Positions 1-7,857 of a DNA stretch of 21,749 nt are shown piece after piece. The notes below the pieces were generated by a model, which did no database searches, was not told the origin of the DNA, and saw only the letters and a program-made list of their open reading frames with translations. The translations under genes were made by a program, and so were the position numbers. The stretch covers positions 1 to 21,749 of the forward strand of contig DKIJ01000036.1 in NCBI GenBank assembly GCA_002454195.1, given 5' to 3'. Origin of the DNA: Flavobacterium sp. UBA6721. GTDB taxonomy: Bacteria; Bacteroidota; Bacteroidia; Flavobacteriales; Flavobacteriaceae. Every line of letters begins with the position of its first letter. Position 1 is the stretch's first letter.

Positions 1-1213
1 AGTTATCAGCAAATACTGCATCAGTTACTAAAACCGAAGCGGTACAAACTCCTGCATCAGTATTCACAGCAATATTAGCTCCTGGAGTTATTGTTGGATT
101 GATATTATCCGTTACCGTTACTGTTTTTGAGCCAGTGATAGTATTTCCAACAGCATCGGTTACCGTATAGTTGATGGTAGTTACACCTTTGTTAAAAGTA
201 AAAGTTTCCACCTGACCAGCAGTAGAAGCTTTAATTGTAGCACCGCTAAGGGTATAAGCAATAGTTGCCCCTGGGCAGTTATCAGCAAAGACTGCATCAG
301 CTACCACAACCGAAGCGGTACAAACTCCTGCATCAGTATTTGCGGTTTGGTTTGCTCCCGGAGTTATGGTTGGATTGATATTATCCGTTACCGTTACTGT
401 TTTTGAGCCAGTGATAGTATTTCCAACAGCATCGGTTACTGTATAGTTGATGGTAGTTATCCCTTTGTTAAAAGTAAAAGTTCCCACCTGACCAGCAGTA
501 GATGTTTTAGTTGTCGCTCCACTAAGGGAATAAGAAATAGTTGCCCCCGAGCAGTTATCAGCAAATACTGCATCAGCTACCACAACCGAAGCGGTACAAA
601 CTCCTGCATCAGTATTCACAGCAATATTAGCTCCCGGAGTTATGGTTGGATTGATATTATCCGTTACCGTTACTGTTTTTGAGCCAGTGATAGTATTTCC
701 AACAGCATCAGTTACCGTATAGTTGATGGTAGTTATCCCTTTGTTAAAAGTAAAAGTTCCCACCTGACCAGCAGTAGAAGCTTTAATTGTAGCACCGCTA
801 AGGGTATAAGCAATAGTTGCCCCTGGGCAGTTATCAGCGAAGACTGCATCAGCTACCACAACCGAAGCCGTACAAACTCCTGCATCAGTATTCACAGCAA
901 TATTAGCTCCCGGAGTTATGGTTGGATTGATATTATCGGTAACTGTTACTGTTTTTGAGTTAGTTATAGTATTCCCAACAGCGTCGGTTACCGTATAGTT
1001 GATGGTAGTTATCCCTTTGTTAAAAGTAAAAGTTCCCACCTGACCAGCAGTAGAAGCCTTAATTGTAGCACCGCTAAGAGTATAAGCAATAGTTGCACCC
1101 GAGCAGTTATCAGCGAAGACTCCATCAGCTACTACAACCAAAGCGGTACAAAGTCCTGCATCAGTATTAGCGGTTTGATTTCCTCCAGCTGTTATAGTTG
1201 GATTAATAGGATC
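1..1213 (-). repeat. 276-bp tandem repeat array encoding HYR units
   Basis: Four full units (1213-938, 937-662, 661-386, 385-110) and one partial unit (109-1) have an exact period of 276 bp (92 codons), shown by the recurrence of agttatcagc at 1, 277, 553, 829 and 1105. Units 2 to 5 are nearly identical at the DNA level; unit 1 is more diverged (AGGNQTANTDAGLCTALVVV). Variants are mosaic: QTANT occurs in units 1 and 4, IAVNT in units 2, 3 and 5. That pattern suggests recombination or gene conversion between units. The number of further units is unknown because the array is cut by the window edge. Confidence 0.95.
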
Positions 1214-2047
1214 AGAAACATTAAATTCTCGGGTTTCAATATTTGTGGCTGATGCTGAAGAAGTAATTTCGAGTGAAACAAGATATTGACCAATTACTGA
1301 TGGTGTGAAACTGGTTATGCTTGTTTCTGAACTATCGTTTAAAGTTCCAGTAGCTAAAATAGTAAGGTTTCCATTTGGATCTCTTACTATCCATTTGTAG
1401 CTAACATTGATTTCTGTTCCAGAATATCCACCTGCTAAATTAATTGGTGTGCAATCTGTGGCAGATATTGGACTTGTAAGTGGGTTAGTTATTTCGGTAT
1501 TTACATTTCCACCTGATGCAGCTACTTCTCCAAAAGTATATACATTTGAACCTCCGCCAACACATGCAGCATAATTTTTAGTTCCAATAAATATTTCATT
1601 ATTATTAGTACAACTACCACTAAAGTTACCACCGTTTTCTAAAGTTATTATAGCTGATGAAGGTAAGTTTAATCTAATTTTATTAGTATTAAAATTCAAT
1701 ACTCCTCCATTAATATTTAAAGTGTTCGTTAATAGGTTTATGGTGTTAGGCGAAGATGAAGGATTTAAATTTAAAGTTCCAATAATATTTATATTACCCA
1801 TTGAAAGGGTCGACATATTCGATGTTATTGAAATTGTATTTCCAGTTGTAATTGTAATATTATAACTCCCTGAGATTTGACCCGGAAATGTTGTAGCATC
1901 AATCCATGAACTGCCTGAATATATTTCCCAAGATGAAATTGATTCCCAATTGCCAGAAGTTTTTGATCTAAAATCACCATCAACTTGGCCAAAAGAATTT
2001 ACTAAGCTAAACAATAAAAGAAATAAGAATAAGTAGTTTTGTTTCAT
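1..2047 (-). CDS. Secreted HYR-repeat protein, 3' end outside window (partial)
   Basis: The frame is open from an ATG at 2047-2045 to the left edge, giving 682 complete codons with no stop. It starts with a signal peptide (MKQNYLFLFLLLFSLVNSFG, cleavage probably after GQ). Residues ~22-100 have a Trp-rich start (SGNWESISSWEIYSG) followed by a Ser/Thr/Asn-rich beta-strand stretch. Residues ~170-278 look like a PKD/Ig-like module (YKWIVRDPNG...SFTPSVIGQYLVSLEI). From residue 279 on there are nearly identical 92-residue units, each with a Cys pair (GVCTASVVVADAVFADNC) and the core INYTVTDAVGNTIT, which is the HYR (hyalin repeat) pattern. Such proteins in Flavobacteriaceae usually end in a T9SS sorting domain, which here would lie beyond the edge. 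The likely role is surface adhesion or matrix; no enzymatic domain is visible. The preceding 416 bases carry a candidate promoter. Confidence 0.9.
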   Translation of the reverse strand, partial: MKQNYLFLFLLLFSLVNSFGQVDGDFRSKTSGNWESISSWEIYSGSSWIDATTFPGQISGSYNITITTGNTISITSNMSTLSMGNINIIGTLNLNPSSSPNTINLLTNTLNINGGVLNFNTNKIRLNLPSSAIITLENGGNFSGSCTNNNEIFIGTKNYAACVGGGSNVYTFGEVAASGGNVNTEITNPLTSPISATDCTPINLAGGYSGTEINVSYKWIVRDPNGNLTILATGTLNDSSETSITSFTPSVIGQYLVSLEITSSASATNIETREFNVSDPINPTITAGGNQTANTDAGLCTALVVVADGVFADNCSGATIAYTLSGATIKASTAGQVGTFTFNKGITTINYTVTDAVGNTITNSKTVTVTDNINPTITPGANIAVNTDAGVCTASVVVADAVFADNCPGATIAYTLSGATIKASTAGQVGTFTFNKGITTINYTVTDAVGNTITGSKTVTVTDNINPTITPGANIAVNTDAGVCTASVVVADAVFADNCSGATISYSLSGATTKTSTAGQVGTFTFNKGITTINYTVTDAVGNTITGSKTVTVTDNINPTITPGANQTANTDAGVCTASVVVADAVFADNCPGATIAYTLSGATIKASTAGQVETFTFNKGVTTINYTVTDAVGNTITGSKTVTVTDNINPTITPGANIAVNTDAGVCTASVLVTDAVFADN

Positions 2048-2229
2048 GATTTACACTATTTAAATTCAGAAAACAACTTTGTGGTATAAGCATTTACATA
2101 AAATTGAGTTATGTTTTTTTGCTGTGAGATGTTTTTGAAAGAGATTAGTTTTTTCTCTGTTCTTAGGAAATAGGGCTAATGTTTTTTGAAATTTAATTCA
2201 AGAAACAGTGAGGATCAATTTGTTTGGAA

Positions 2230-2247
2230 ATCACTTTCTAAAGTGAT
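2230..2247. promoter_or_regulatory. Dyad symmetry ATCACTTT-CT-AAAGTGAT
   Basis: Two perfect 8-bp arms are separated by 2 bp. It lies about where transcription from the candidate promoter at 2252-2280 would start, so it could be an operator for a dimeric repressor. This is inference from position and symmetry only. Confidence 0.35.
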
Positions 2248-2251
2248 ACTG

Positions 2252-2280
2252 TAAAATTACTTATTTAAGTACTGTGACAA
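2252..2280 (-). promoter_or_regulatory. Candidate promoter for the HYR-repeat gene
   Basis: On the minus strand a TTG (2280-2278) is followed after 18 bases by TAATTTTA (2259-2252). This is close to the Bacteroidetes -33/-7 pattern TTG-N19-TAnnTTTG, with the last G replaced by A. The implied 5' untranslated region is about 195 bases. A perfect 8-bp dyad lies just downstream near the expected transcription start. Confidence 0.35.
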
Positions 2281-2283
2281 TAG

Positions 2284-2317
2284 TTTAATCGATAACGTGT
2301 AGGATAACTCGATTAAA
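2284..2317. promoter_or_regulatory. 9-bp inverted repeat TTTAATCGA/TCGATTAAA
   Basis: Perfect 9-bp arms at 2284-2292 and 2309-2317 are separated by 16 bp, and the sequence GATAAC occurs twice (2291-2296 and 2303-2308). It lies directly upstream of the -33 element of the candidate HYR-gene promoter. It could be an activator site; there is no T-run on either side, so a terminator is unlikely. Confidence 0.35.
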
Positions 2318-2463
2318 TACAGATAATTGTAAGTGGTATATATTCAAGGTGTTTTTTTGTTGCGGCTAACAAAATTATAAGATTTTTAACACTTTGTTGT
2401 GTTTCTAAAATACTATTCGCTCAAGAATTGAATAATCTGTTTTTGTAGGAAAAGTTTTTTAGA

Positions 2464-3501
2464 TTATCTGTATTTTTTTAACTCTTGCTTAGGGAAGTTT
2501 TTCGAGTAAATTATCTTTCCAGAATCAGTAATCATGATATAGCTATAATCTGGATATTGTTTCAATAATTGAATCGCTTTTTTTTTGCCTAGTATCATTG
2601 AAGACGTACTAAAACCATTTGCTATTTCGGCATTAGGACCAAAAACGGTTACACTACACAATCCTGTAGATGGATAACCTGTTGCAGGATTAATGATGTG
2701 TGAATAGCGTTTTCCATTGAAAACAACAAATTTTTCATAAGAGCCAGATGTTGTAACAGCGCCTTTTTTAAGCGGGATAGAGGCTAAAACACGATCAGGA
2801 TGAAAAGGATTGGTAATACCAATATTCCAGGGTTTTCCATTTAGTTGTGTTCCCCATACACTCATATCACCAGTTGCGTTTATAATACCAGAATGGATGC
2901 CTTTAGCCAGCATCATTTCTTGGCATTTATTCGTAGCATAACCTTCGCCAAGCGCTCCAAAACCAATTTTCATGCCTTTTAGTTTTAGGAAAATGGTTGA
3001 ATTCACACTGTCTAAAATAATGTTTTTATACCCTACTTTTTCTACTGATTTTTTAATGGCTTCTTCCGAAGGCATTTCGGTCATGGAACCATCAAATTTC
3101 CAGATTTTATCCATGGCTGCAAAACTGACATCAAAGGCACCGTTAGTTATTTCTGAAAAATGCAAGGCTCTTTTAGTCAACTCAAAAACTTCTTTGTCGA
3201 CTTTTACTGGTTGGATTCCTGCATTTTGATTCACTTGTGAAACTTGAGAGCTAGGTTTCCAATCGGAGATTAGGTTTTCAATGCGACTGATTTCGGTAAT
3301 GATGGTATCAATGTTTTTCTCAGCCGAAAGGGAGTCTTGTGCCACAATGCTAATGTCGAATCGACCACCCATAAGCATTGTTGTTCTTTTTCTTAACACT
3401 TGTGAATGACAAGTAAAGCTCAATAATAAAAAGCCAATTAAAAGGGGACTATTGAAATATTTAGCTGTCATTTTATAAAAAGAAAAAGTGTTTAATAACA
3501 A
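2464..3501 (-). CDS. apbE: FAD:protein FMN transferase (ApbE family)
   Basis: 345 residues. ApbE enzymes move FMN from FAD onto a Thr/Ser of a target protein on the outer side of the inner membrane. An N-terminal hydrophobic segment (residues 18-30, LLIGFLLLSFTC) indicates export; the Cys context is a poor lipobox. Family motifs are in order: MGGRFDI 44-50, the E-x-x-x-S segment near 75-85, TNGAFDVS 119-126, GFGALGEGYATN 180-191, NATGDMSVWG 208-217, TTSGSYEKF 250-258, RYSHIINPATGYP 265-277. At 294-299 the sequence is ANGFST where many ApbE proteins have AD[AG]LxT, so a usual Mg-binding Asp is Asn. It is last in the operon and overlaps the reductase gene by 10 bases if Met1 is used. Met11 (3471) would give a shorter, more typical signal peptide and is a real alternative. 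Confidence 0.92.
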   Translation of the reverse strand: MLLNTFSFYKMTAKYFNSPLLIGFLLLSFTCHSQVLRKRTTMLMGGRFDISIVAQDSLSAEKNIDTIITEISRIENLISDWKPSSQVSQVNQNAGIQPVKVDKEVFELTKRALHFSEITNGAFDVSFAAMDKIWKFDGSMTEMPSEEAIKKSVEKVGYKNIILDSVNSTIFLKLKGMKIGFGALGEGYATNKCQEMMLAKGIHSGIINATGDMSVWGTQLNGKPWNIGITNPFHPDRVLASIPLKKGAVTTSGSYEKFVVFNGKRYSHIINPATGYPSTGLCSVTVFGPNAEIANGFSTSSMILGKKKAIQLLKQYPDYSYIMITDSGKIIYSKNFPKQELKKYR

Positions 3502-5666
3502 TCGGTCAAAATCAGCCCTTTGGCTTTGTACGTTGAAAGGGGAGTACTATTTTTAGCTAAGCAAATAGAGTCTAAAACCTTTTCTACATCAAATTGCATG
3601 GCCAATGCTCCGCAAATCATCACAATTCCATTGTTTTGTAATAAATCAGCAAAGAAATCGGCATCCATCTGAATCAAATCCATTACATAATGTTTGTTTG
3701 CTTCTCGGGAATATGCCAGATTGAAATTTTTCAATTGTTGTTTTTGTTTCATTTCAGAAGCAAAATTTTCATAATGCTTAGTAATTTCTGTTTTTTGGCG
3801 AAAGCCAGAATACAAATGAATTTCGGTTTTATTCTTGTTTTGTTCAATCATTCCTAAAAACGGAGCAATACCTGTTCCATTTGAAATCAAGGCTACCTTG
3901 GTTGCTTTTTTTGGGAAATGAAAAGCCTTATTATTGATGATTTGCGTTTTTATCGTATCACCTGCTTTTAGATTGTATAAAAATCCAGAGCCTAAACCAT
4001 TCGGATGCAATTTTACTGCTAATTGAATGTTGCTATTATGAGTTCCAATAGAATACAAGCGTTCTCTATTGTCATTAGCTGGGTAAATAGCTAAAAGGTC
4101 ACCGGAAGTGAATTTGCTTCGCATTCCGGCTCTTAAGGTCAGTAAAAATGTTTGTTCTTTCTCCGAAACCATAGTTTTGTCTAACACCATAAGTTGTTGT
4201 AAAACCTTTGGAATATGATTGTAAACGGATGGAGTAGTGCTAAGTGAAATTCCGGTTTTGGAACTCCACAATTTTACCCAATTGACAAACTCTTCTGCCG
4301 ATTTATCATTGACTGTTTGCAATTCTAAAAAGCGATTGGTCCAAGATTGTTTTTCTAAAAGGGCATCTATTTTCTTTGCATAACCACAAAAATCAGGGTA
4401 GGATTGAGAACCAAAACCTATCACGGAATAATTGATTTGTTGTTGTTGATTAATCTTTTCTAAAAGTGATTCAAATTTAGTAGCATTCGAGGGCGCATCA
4501 CCTAATCCGTAAGTAGATGTGAAAATTAATAAATGTTCGGCTTTGGGATAGGCTGAATAATTGTTCATTTGCCCAATAAATGCTTTTTCGCCCTGGGCGA
4601 TTAATTCTTTTAAAAAAGCATTAGCAAAACGTAACGAACTACCGTTTTCGGAACCAACTAATAAAATGTATTTGCTTTCTTCGGCTTTATACTTGTTTTT
4701 AATACGGCTGGCACTTCTTTTAAAAGTCATAGCAAATCCTGAATAGATAAAAAATAAGATATTCAATGATGCTAATCCAAGTACGAAAGCCCAGATTGCA
4801 CTTGCTCTTCCGGTATGTAAATCCAGACTTAAATCGGCCAGTAATTTTGGAGTTGGGTATAATTCTTCGGATACAATTGCATTCGAATATTGGTTTACTT
4901 CAATTTTTCGGTCTTTTAATTCAAAAGTATAATAGTCTTCTTCATCATCTGAAAAGGGGAATTCAATTTTTGAAACTTCGGCTAATGAAGTCTGTTTTAA
5001 ATCGAAAGTTTTTTGTTGGGGTTTGCTGTTTTCATTTGCTGTTTTTTCTCCTTTTTCAAAAAGATGAAAACGTTCCATAGATAAATATGTTCCCGAAAGA
5101 GCCAAAATTAAAATAGGAATCAAGGCCAAACGTCCCAATAATACATGATAATATTGGGCAAAATATTCTTTGATGATTTTTGAAAAAAAGTTGCGAATTC
5201 CTTTTTGTCTTTTTAGTACCAATACAAAACCAGAAATGGCTATTAAAAATAAAAGAAAGGCATTAATTCCAATGATAAGTCTTCCTGTTTCATGCAGAAA
5301 TAAAGAACGATGCAAGCCCGTAATCCATTTGATAAAATCACTTTTCTTTTGAGGTGTACTAATGATTTTTCCATTGGTAGGATCTATAATTGCGTTGACA
5401 TCATTTCCATCTTTGTCAATAGCCTGTATGCTTACAAACTGATTGTGATCGACACTTATTTCTGTAATTTCTGGATACATTTTGTGAAGCGTAGACAAGG
5501 TTTTATCCAAAGAAATTGATTCGAAATTTTTCACTCTTTGAGACGGAATTTTCTCCTGAATAGCATCTACAGCAAGGATTGTACCTGTTACAGATGCTAA
5601 AAATAAGAATGCAGCAGAAAATACCGCCAAAGAGAGGTGAGCGTATCGCCAAACGGAAAGAGTCAT
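3492..5666 (-). CDS. PepSY-TM / flavodoxin / FNR fusion: transmembrane NAD(P)H oxidoreductase
   Basis: 724 residues. The N-terminal ~330 residues are a PepSY-associated membrane module with hydrophobic helices near 11-33, 129-150, 174-195 and 288-312, and soluble PepSY-like segments between them. His10, His119, His125, His174 and His284 sit at or near helix ends and are candidate heme ligands, as in PepSY-type reductases. A flavodoxin domain follows (~333-465; FMN loop GSENGSSLRFA 338-348, TSTYGLGDAPSNA 383-395). Then comes a ferredoxin-reductase-like FAD/NAD(P) module (~485-724; RLYSIGTH 536-543, SNGTGIAPFLG 595-605, YSREANKHYV 652-661, MICG 683-686). This C-terminal half resembles sulfite reductase flavoprotein and P450 reductase. 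Likely path: NAD(P)H to FAD to FMN in the cytoplasm, then through membrane heme to a periplasmic acceptor. It follows the DUF2271 gene by 12 bases, which makes that product a likely partner. The substrate is not shown by the sequence. Confidence 0.9.
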   Translation of the reverse strand: MTLSVWRYAHLSLAVFSAAFLFLASVTGTILAVDAIQEKIPSQRVKNFESISLDKTLSTLHKMYPEITEISVDHNQFVSIQAIDKDGNDVNAIIDPTNGKIISTPQKKSDFIKWITGLHRSLFLHETGRLIIGINAFLLFLIAISGFVLVLKRQKGIRNFFSKIIKEYFAQYYHVLLGRLALIPILILALSGTYLSMERFHLFEKGEKTANENSKPQQKTFDLKQTSLAEVSKIEFPFSDDEEDYYTFELKDRKIEVNQYSNAIVSEELYPTPKLLADLSLDLHTGRASAIWAFVLGLASLNILFFIYSGFAMTFKRSASRIKNKYKAEESKYILLVGSENGSSLRFANAFLKELIAQGEKAFIGQMNNYSAYPKAEHLLIFTSTYGLGDAPSNATKFESLLEKINQQQQINYSVIGFGSQSYPDFCGYAKKIDALLEKQSWTNRFLELQTVNDKSAEEFVNWVKLWSSKTGISLSTTPSVYNHIPKVLQQLMVLDKTMVSEKEQTFLLTLRAGMRSKFTSGDLLAIYPANDNRERLYSIGTHNSNIQLAVKLHPNGLGSGFLYNLKAGDTIKTQIINNKAFHFPKKATKVALISNGTGIAPFLGMIEQNKNKTEIHLYSGFRQKTEITKHYENFASEMKQKQQLKNFNLAYSREANKHYVMDLIQMDADFFADLLQNNGIVMICGALAMQFDVEKVLDSICLAKNSTPLSTYKAKGLILTDCY

Positions 5667-5678
5667 CTAGCTATGTTG

Positions 5679-6161
5679 TTATATTTTGCTTAAACGTACG
5701 TAACGAATGTACCCTTTTCCTTCTGTTTTTGAAGTAATTCCTTCAGTAGTTAGAGGAATTTCGGCATCTATGGTATGGTATTTTTGGTCTTCAACTGCCG
5801 ATTCAAAACGCAATTTGTAACCACTATTAATTTTGGCATCGTCAATTTCAATAGTAGTAATGCTTCTGTCTCCACCAGTAACTGAGGCTCCTGTAATGGC
5901 ACTGATATTATTGGGTTTTTTTGAATAGAATTTATGCCATTCTTTCAACGTTTTGTACCATTTTTTATCGTCACCCATTACATAAAGTGTTTTTTCGTAA
6001 GCGCCTTTTGCATTGACTAAAGAAACAACGATGTAAGCCCCTTCACCCACATAGTTTGACATTTGTAACATGCATTTGTATTTGCTGCTTTGAGCTGAAG
6101 ATTGAAAAGAAATTAGGCAGATAAATGCGCTTAATAAACCAGTTTTAAAAATTGATTTCAT
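5679..6161 (-). CDS. DUF2271 exported protein, probable flavinylated electron carrier
   Basis: 160 residues. A signal peptide (residues 1-23, ending QSSAQ) shows export. The body matches the DUF2271 pattern: YIVVSLVNAKGAYEKTLYVM (43-62), then WYKTLKEWHKFY (68-79) and the segment NISAITGASVTGGDRS (85-100). TGASVT at 90-95 fits the ApbE acceptor consensus [DST]GA[ST]x[ST] known from NqrC and RnfG, so Thr95 is a candidate site of covalent FMN. The gene lies 4 bases downstream of the ankyrin gene and 12 bases upstream of the PepSY reductase, with apbE in the same operon. Family membership is well supported. The flavin role is inference from motif plus context; a purely structural partner of the reductase is the alternative. 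Confidence 0.85.
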   Translation of the reverse strand: MKSIFKTGLLSAFICLISFQSSAQSSKYKCMLQMSNYVGEGAYIVVSLVNAKGAYEKTLYVMGDDKKWYKTLKEWHKFYSKKPNNISAITGASVTGGDRSITTIEIDDAKINSGYKLRFESAVEDQKYHTIDAEIPLTTEGITSKTEGKGYIRYVRLSKI

Positions 6162-6165
6162 TATA

Positions 6166-7683
6166 TTATTTTAAAATTTCAACAGCAATGTTGTTTTTCG
6201 TTAGGGTTTCATTTTCTTTGGCTAGGTCGTAAGCCGTTTCGTCAAAGTCGGTTTTGATGTCTTTTTTAGCACCAATTGATAATAAATATTTCAAAATTGC
6301 ATCGTTTTTTGCAATCATGGCCGCTTTATGTAAAGCAGTTAACCCATTTTTGTTCTTTGCATTGATGTCAATATTTAAATCGGCTAATTTTTTTAGCAAA
6401 GTTATATCATTTTTTAGCACAGCAAAATGATAAAGGCTGCTTCCGTCTTTTTGAGCTTCTGCAAGATGTAATCCGTTATCTTGTAATAATTTTAATTTAG
6501 TTGCAAATGGGTCTTCTTTAGGAGTAGTTGAAGCTTCAGGACCTCGACCGCCACCCAATATTTGAGGACGGTAAGATTGAATTAAATAATATCCTAAATT
6601 GTTTCCGTCTTTATCAACAACATTTATATCCGCTTTTTGACTTAATAAGAGTTCCACTGCTTTAGGACTTCCGTTTTGAACAGCTAACGATAAAGCCGAT
6701 TCTCCTTTTGCATTTTTGATATTGATATCTTTTACTTTAGAAACCAATAATTCCAAGGCATCAGATTCTCTCGATGAAACTGCATTCATCAAAGCCGTAT
6801 TTCCGTCATTATCTGCTTTGTTTATATCAACTCCTTTGCTAAGGAAATAATCGATAATTTCATTTTGATTGGCTTTACGAACGATATTGTGTAAAACTGT
6901 TTCTCCGTCTGTAGAAATTACGCTTGGGTTTAATTTTAAATCTTCAGCAAGATATTTATATAGTTCTAAAGTATTTGCTTCACGTCTCGAACCTTGAGCT
7001 GCAATTAATAAAGCATTATTTGTTGGTTTTACTCCTTTTTGAAGCAAGGTTTTCAAAACTTCTATATTTCCGGTTCTTGCTGCATAATCAAATGCAGTAA
7101 GTCCTTTGTTATCTGTGTCTTTTAATGAAAGTCCTTTGGAAATGAAATAATTAGTAAGTGTTAGGTCTTTGTCGTATGGAATTGCCATCAATAAAAGGTT
7201 AACTCCCTCTTTGTCTTTTTTCTTAGGATCCATTCCTGCTTTGAAAAAGGCATCATAAACAGTTGTGTTTTTTTGTCCGCTGCTTACTGCAAAAGTCAGG
7301 GGAGTATTTCCTTTGCTGTCTTCAAGATTGAGATCAGAACCTTTTGCAATCAAATAATTGATGATTTCAACATTGCCTTTGTTGGCAGCCCAATGCAGGT
7401 AAATACGGTTATCATGTGTCATTTTTTTTACGCCATTTCCTGGTTGTTCAACAAGGAACTTGATTGTTTCAGCAGGAGCATCGTTATTGATGGCAATAAC
7501 TACCGCATCAAAAGCATTGCTAGTGCTTTCTGAAGGATTGTTTCCTTTAGCAATTTCAGCTTTAATAGCTGTAACATCTGGAGCAGATTTCCAAAAAGAT
7601 TGTTCTAAAAGTGAATTTTTTTGTTGGGCATTAACCAAACTTATTACAGTCAAGGCAATTGAAACAAATAGATTTTTCTTCAT
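6166..7683 (-). CDS. Exported ankyrin-repeat protein
   Basis: 505 residues with a signal peptide (MKKNLFVSIALTVISLVNAQ), so it acts in the periplasm or at the surface. About eleven ankyrin repeats cover residues ~55-500. Clear units are NRIYLHWAANKGNVEIINYL (92-111), then 125-, 160-, 194-, 259-, 293-, 326-, 413- and 447-, usually DGxTxLxxAxxxGxxxxVxxLLxxGxDIN. A Gly-rich insertion near 377-386 (GGGRGPEAST) separates two blocks. Ankyrin repeats bind proteins and there is no catalytic domain. As first gene of the operon with DUF2271, the PepSY reductase and ApbE, it probably scaffolds or protects the periplasmic redox partners, which is inference from context. The region upstream contains a TACATTTG box. 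Confidence 0.88.
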   Translation of the reverse strand: MKKNLFVSIALTVISLVNAQQKNSLLEQSFWKSAPDVTAIKAEIAKGNNPSESTSNAFDAVVIAINNDAPAETIKFLVEQPGNGVKKMTHDNRIYLHWAANKGNVEIINYLIAKGSDLNLEDSKGNTPLTFAVSSGQKNTTVYDAFFKAGMDPKKKDKEGVNLLLMAIPYDKDLTLTNYFISKGLSLKDTDNKGLTAFDYAARTGNIEVLKTLLQKGVKPTNNALLIAAQGSRREANTLELYKYLAEDLKLNPSVISTDGETVLHNIVRKANQNEIIDYFLSKGVDINKADNDGNTALMNAVSSRESDALELLVSKVKDINIKNAKGESALSLAVQNGSPKAVELLLSQKADINVVDKDGNNLGYYLIQSYRPQILGGGRGPEASTTPKEDPFATKLKLLQDNGLHLAEAQKDGSSLYHFAVLKNDITLLKKLADLNIDINAKNKNGLTALHKAAMIAKNDAILKYLLSIGAKKDIKTDFDETAYDLAKENETLTKNNIAVEILK

Positions 7684-7767
7684 TAGGATTTTGTATTTGT
7701 CGTTTAGATATAGTTTGATTCTTTTGGTTTAATTTAACTTAGTTATTTAGAATAAATAAAAATAAGA

Positions 7768-7775
7768 CAAATGTA
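7768..7775 (-). promoter_or_regulatory. Candidate -7 box (TACATTTG) for the flavin operon
   Basis: TACATTTG on the minus strand matches TAnnTTTG about 85 bases upstream of the ankyrin gene start. No TTG is seen at the usual distance upstream, so it is a weak candidate. Confidence 0.3.
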
Positions 7776-7857
7776 AAAATTTAAAATAGATATACTAGTA
7801 TGAGAGTATTCTTTTTTAGGAAAAATTATGATTTTTAGGGAGCTCATAAATTAAAAA

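Larger units (their letters stand above)
2048..2463. other. 416-bp intergenic region without a gene
   Basis: No convincing coding frame or RNA gene is seen. On the minus strand it holds a candidate promoter for the HYR-repeat gene, flanked by two dyad symmetries (2230-2247 and 2284-2317). No clear terminator for the apbE gene ending at 2464 is visible. Confidence 0.6.

Noticed and set aside
1..1213. Regular repeats that could suggest a CRISPR array
   Set aside because: The period is 276 bp with no separate unique spacers, and the units are an open protein-coding frame with HYR features.
3405..3415. Lipobox in ApbE (LSFTC)
   Set aside because: Phe at -2 and Thr at -1 are poor for a lipoprotein signal; ordinary signal-peptide cleavage or anchoring is as likely.
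4766..5080. Plus-strand reading frame of about 100 codons inside the PepSY reductase gene
   Set aside because: It lies antisense to a well-supported gene, has no recognisable domain and no promoter-like or ribosome-binding sequence of note.
7273..7732. Plus-strand reading frames opposite the ankyrin gene
   Set aside because: They are antisense shadows of a repeat-rich coding region, with low-complexity composition and no domain.
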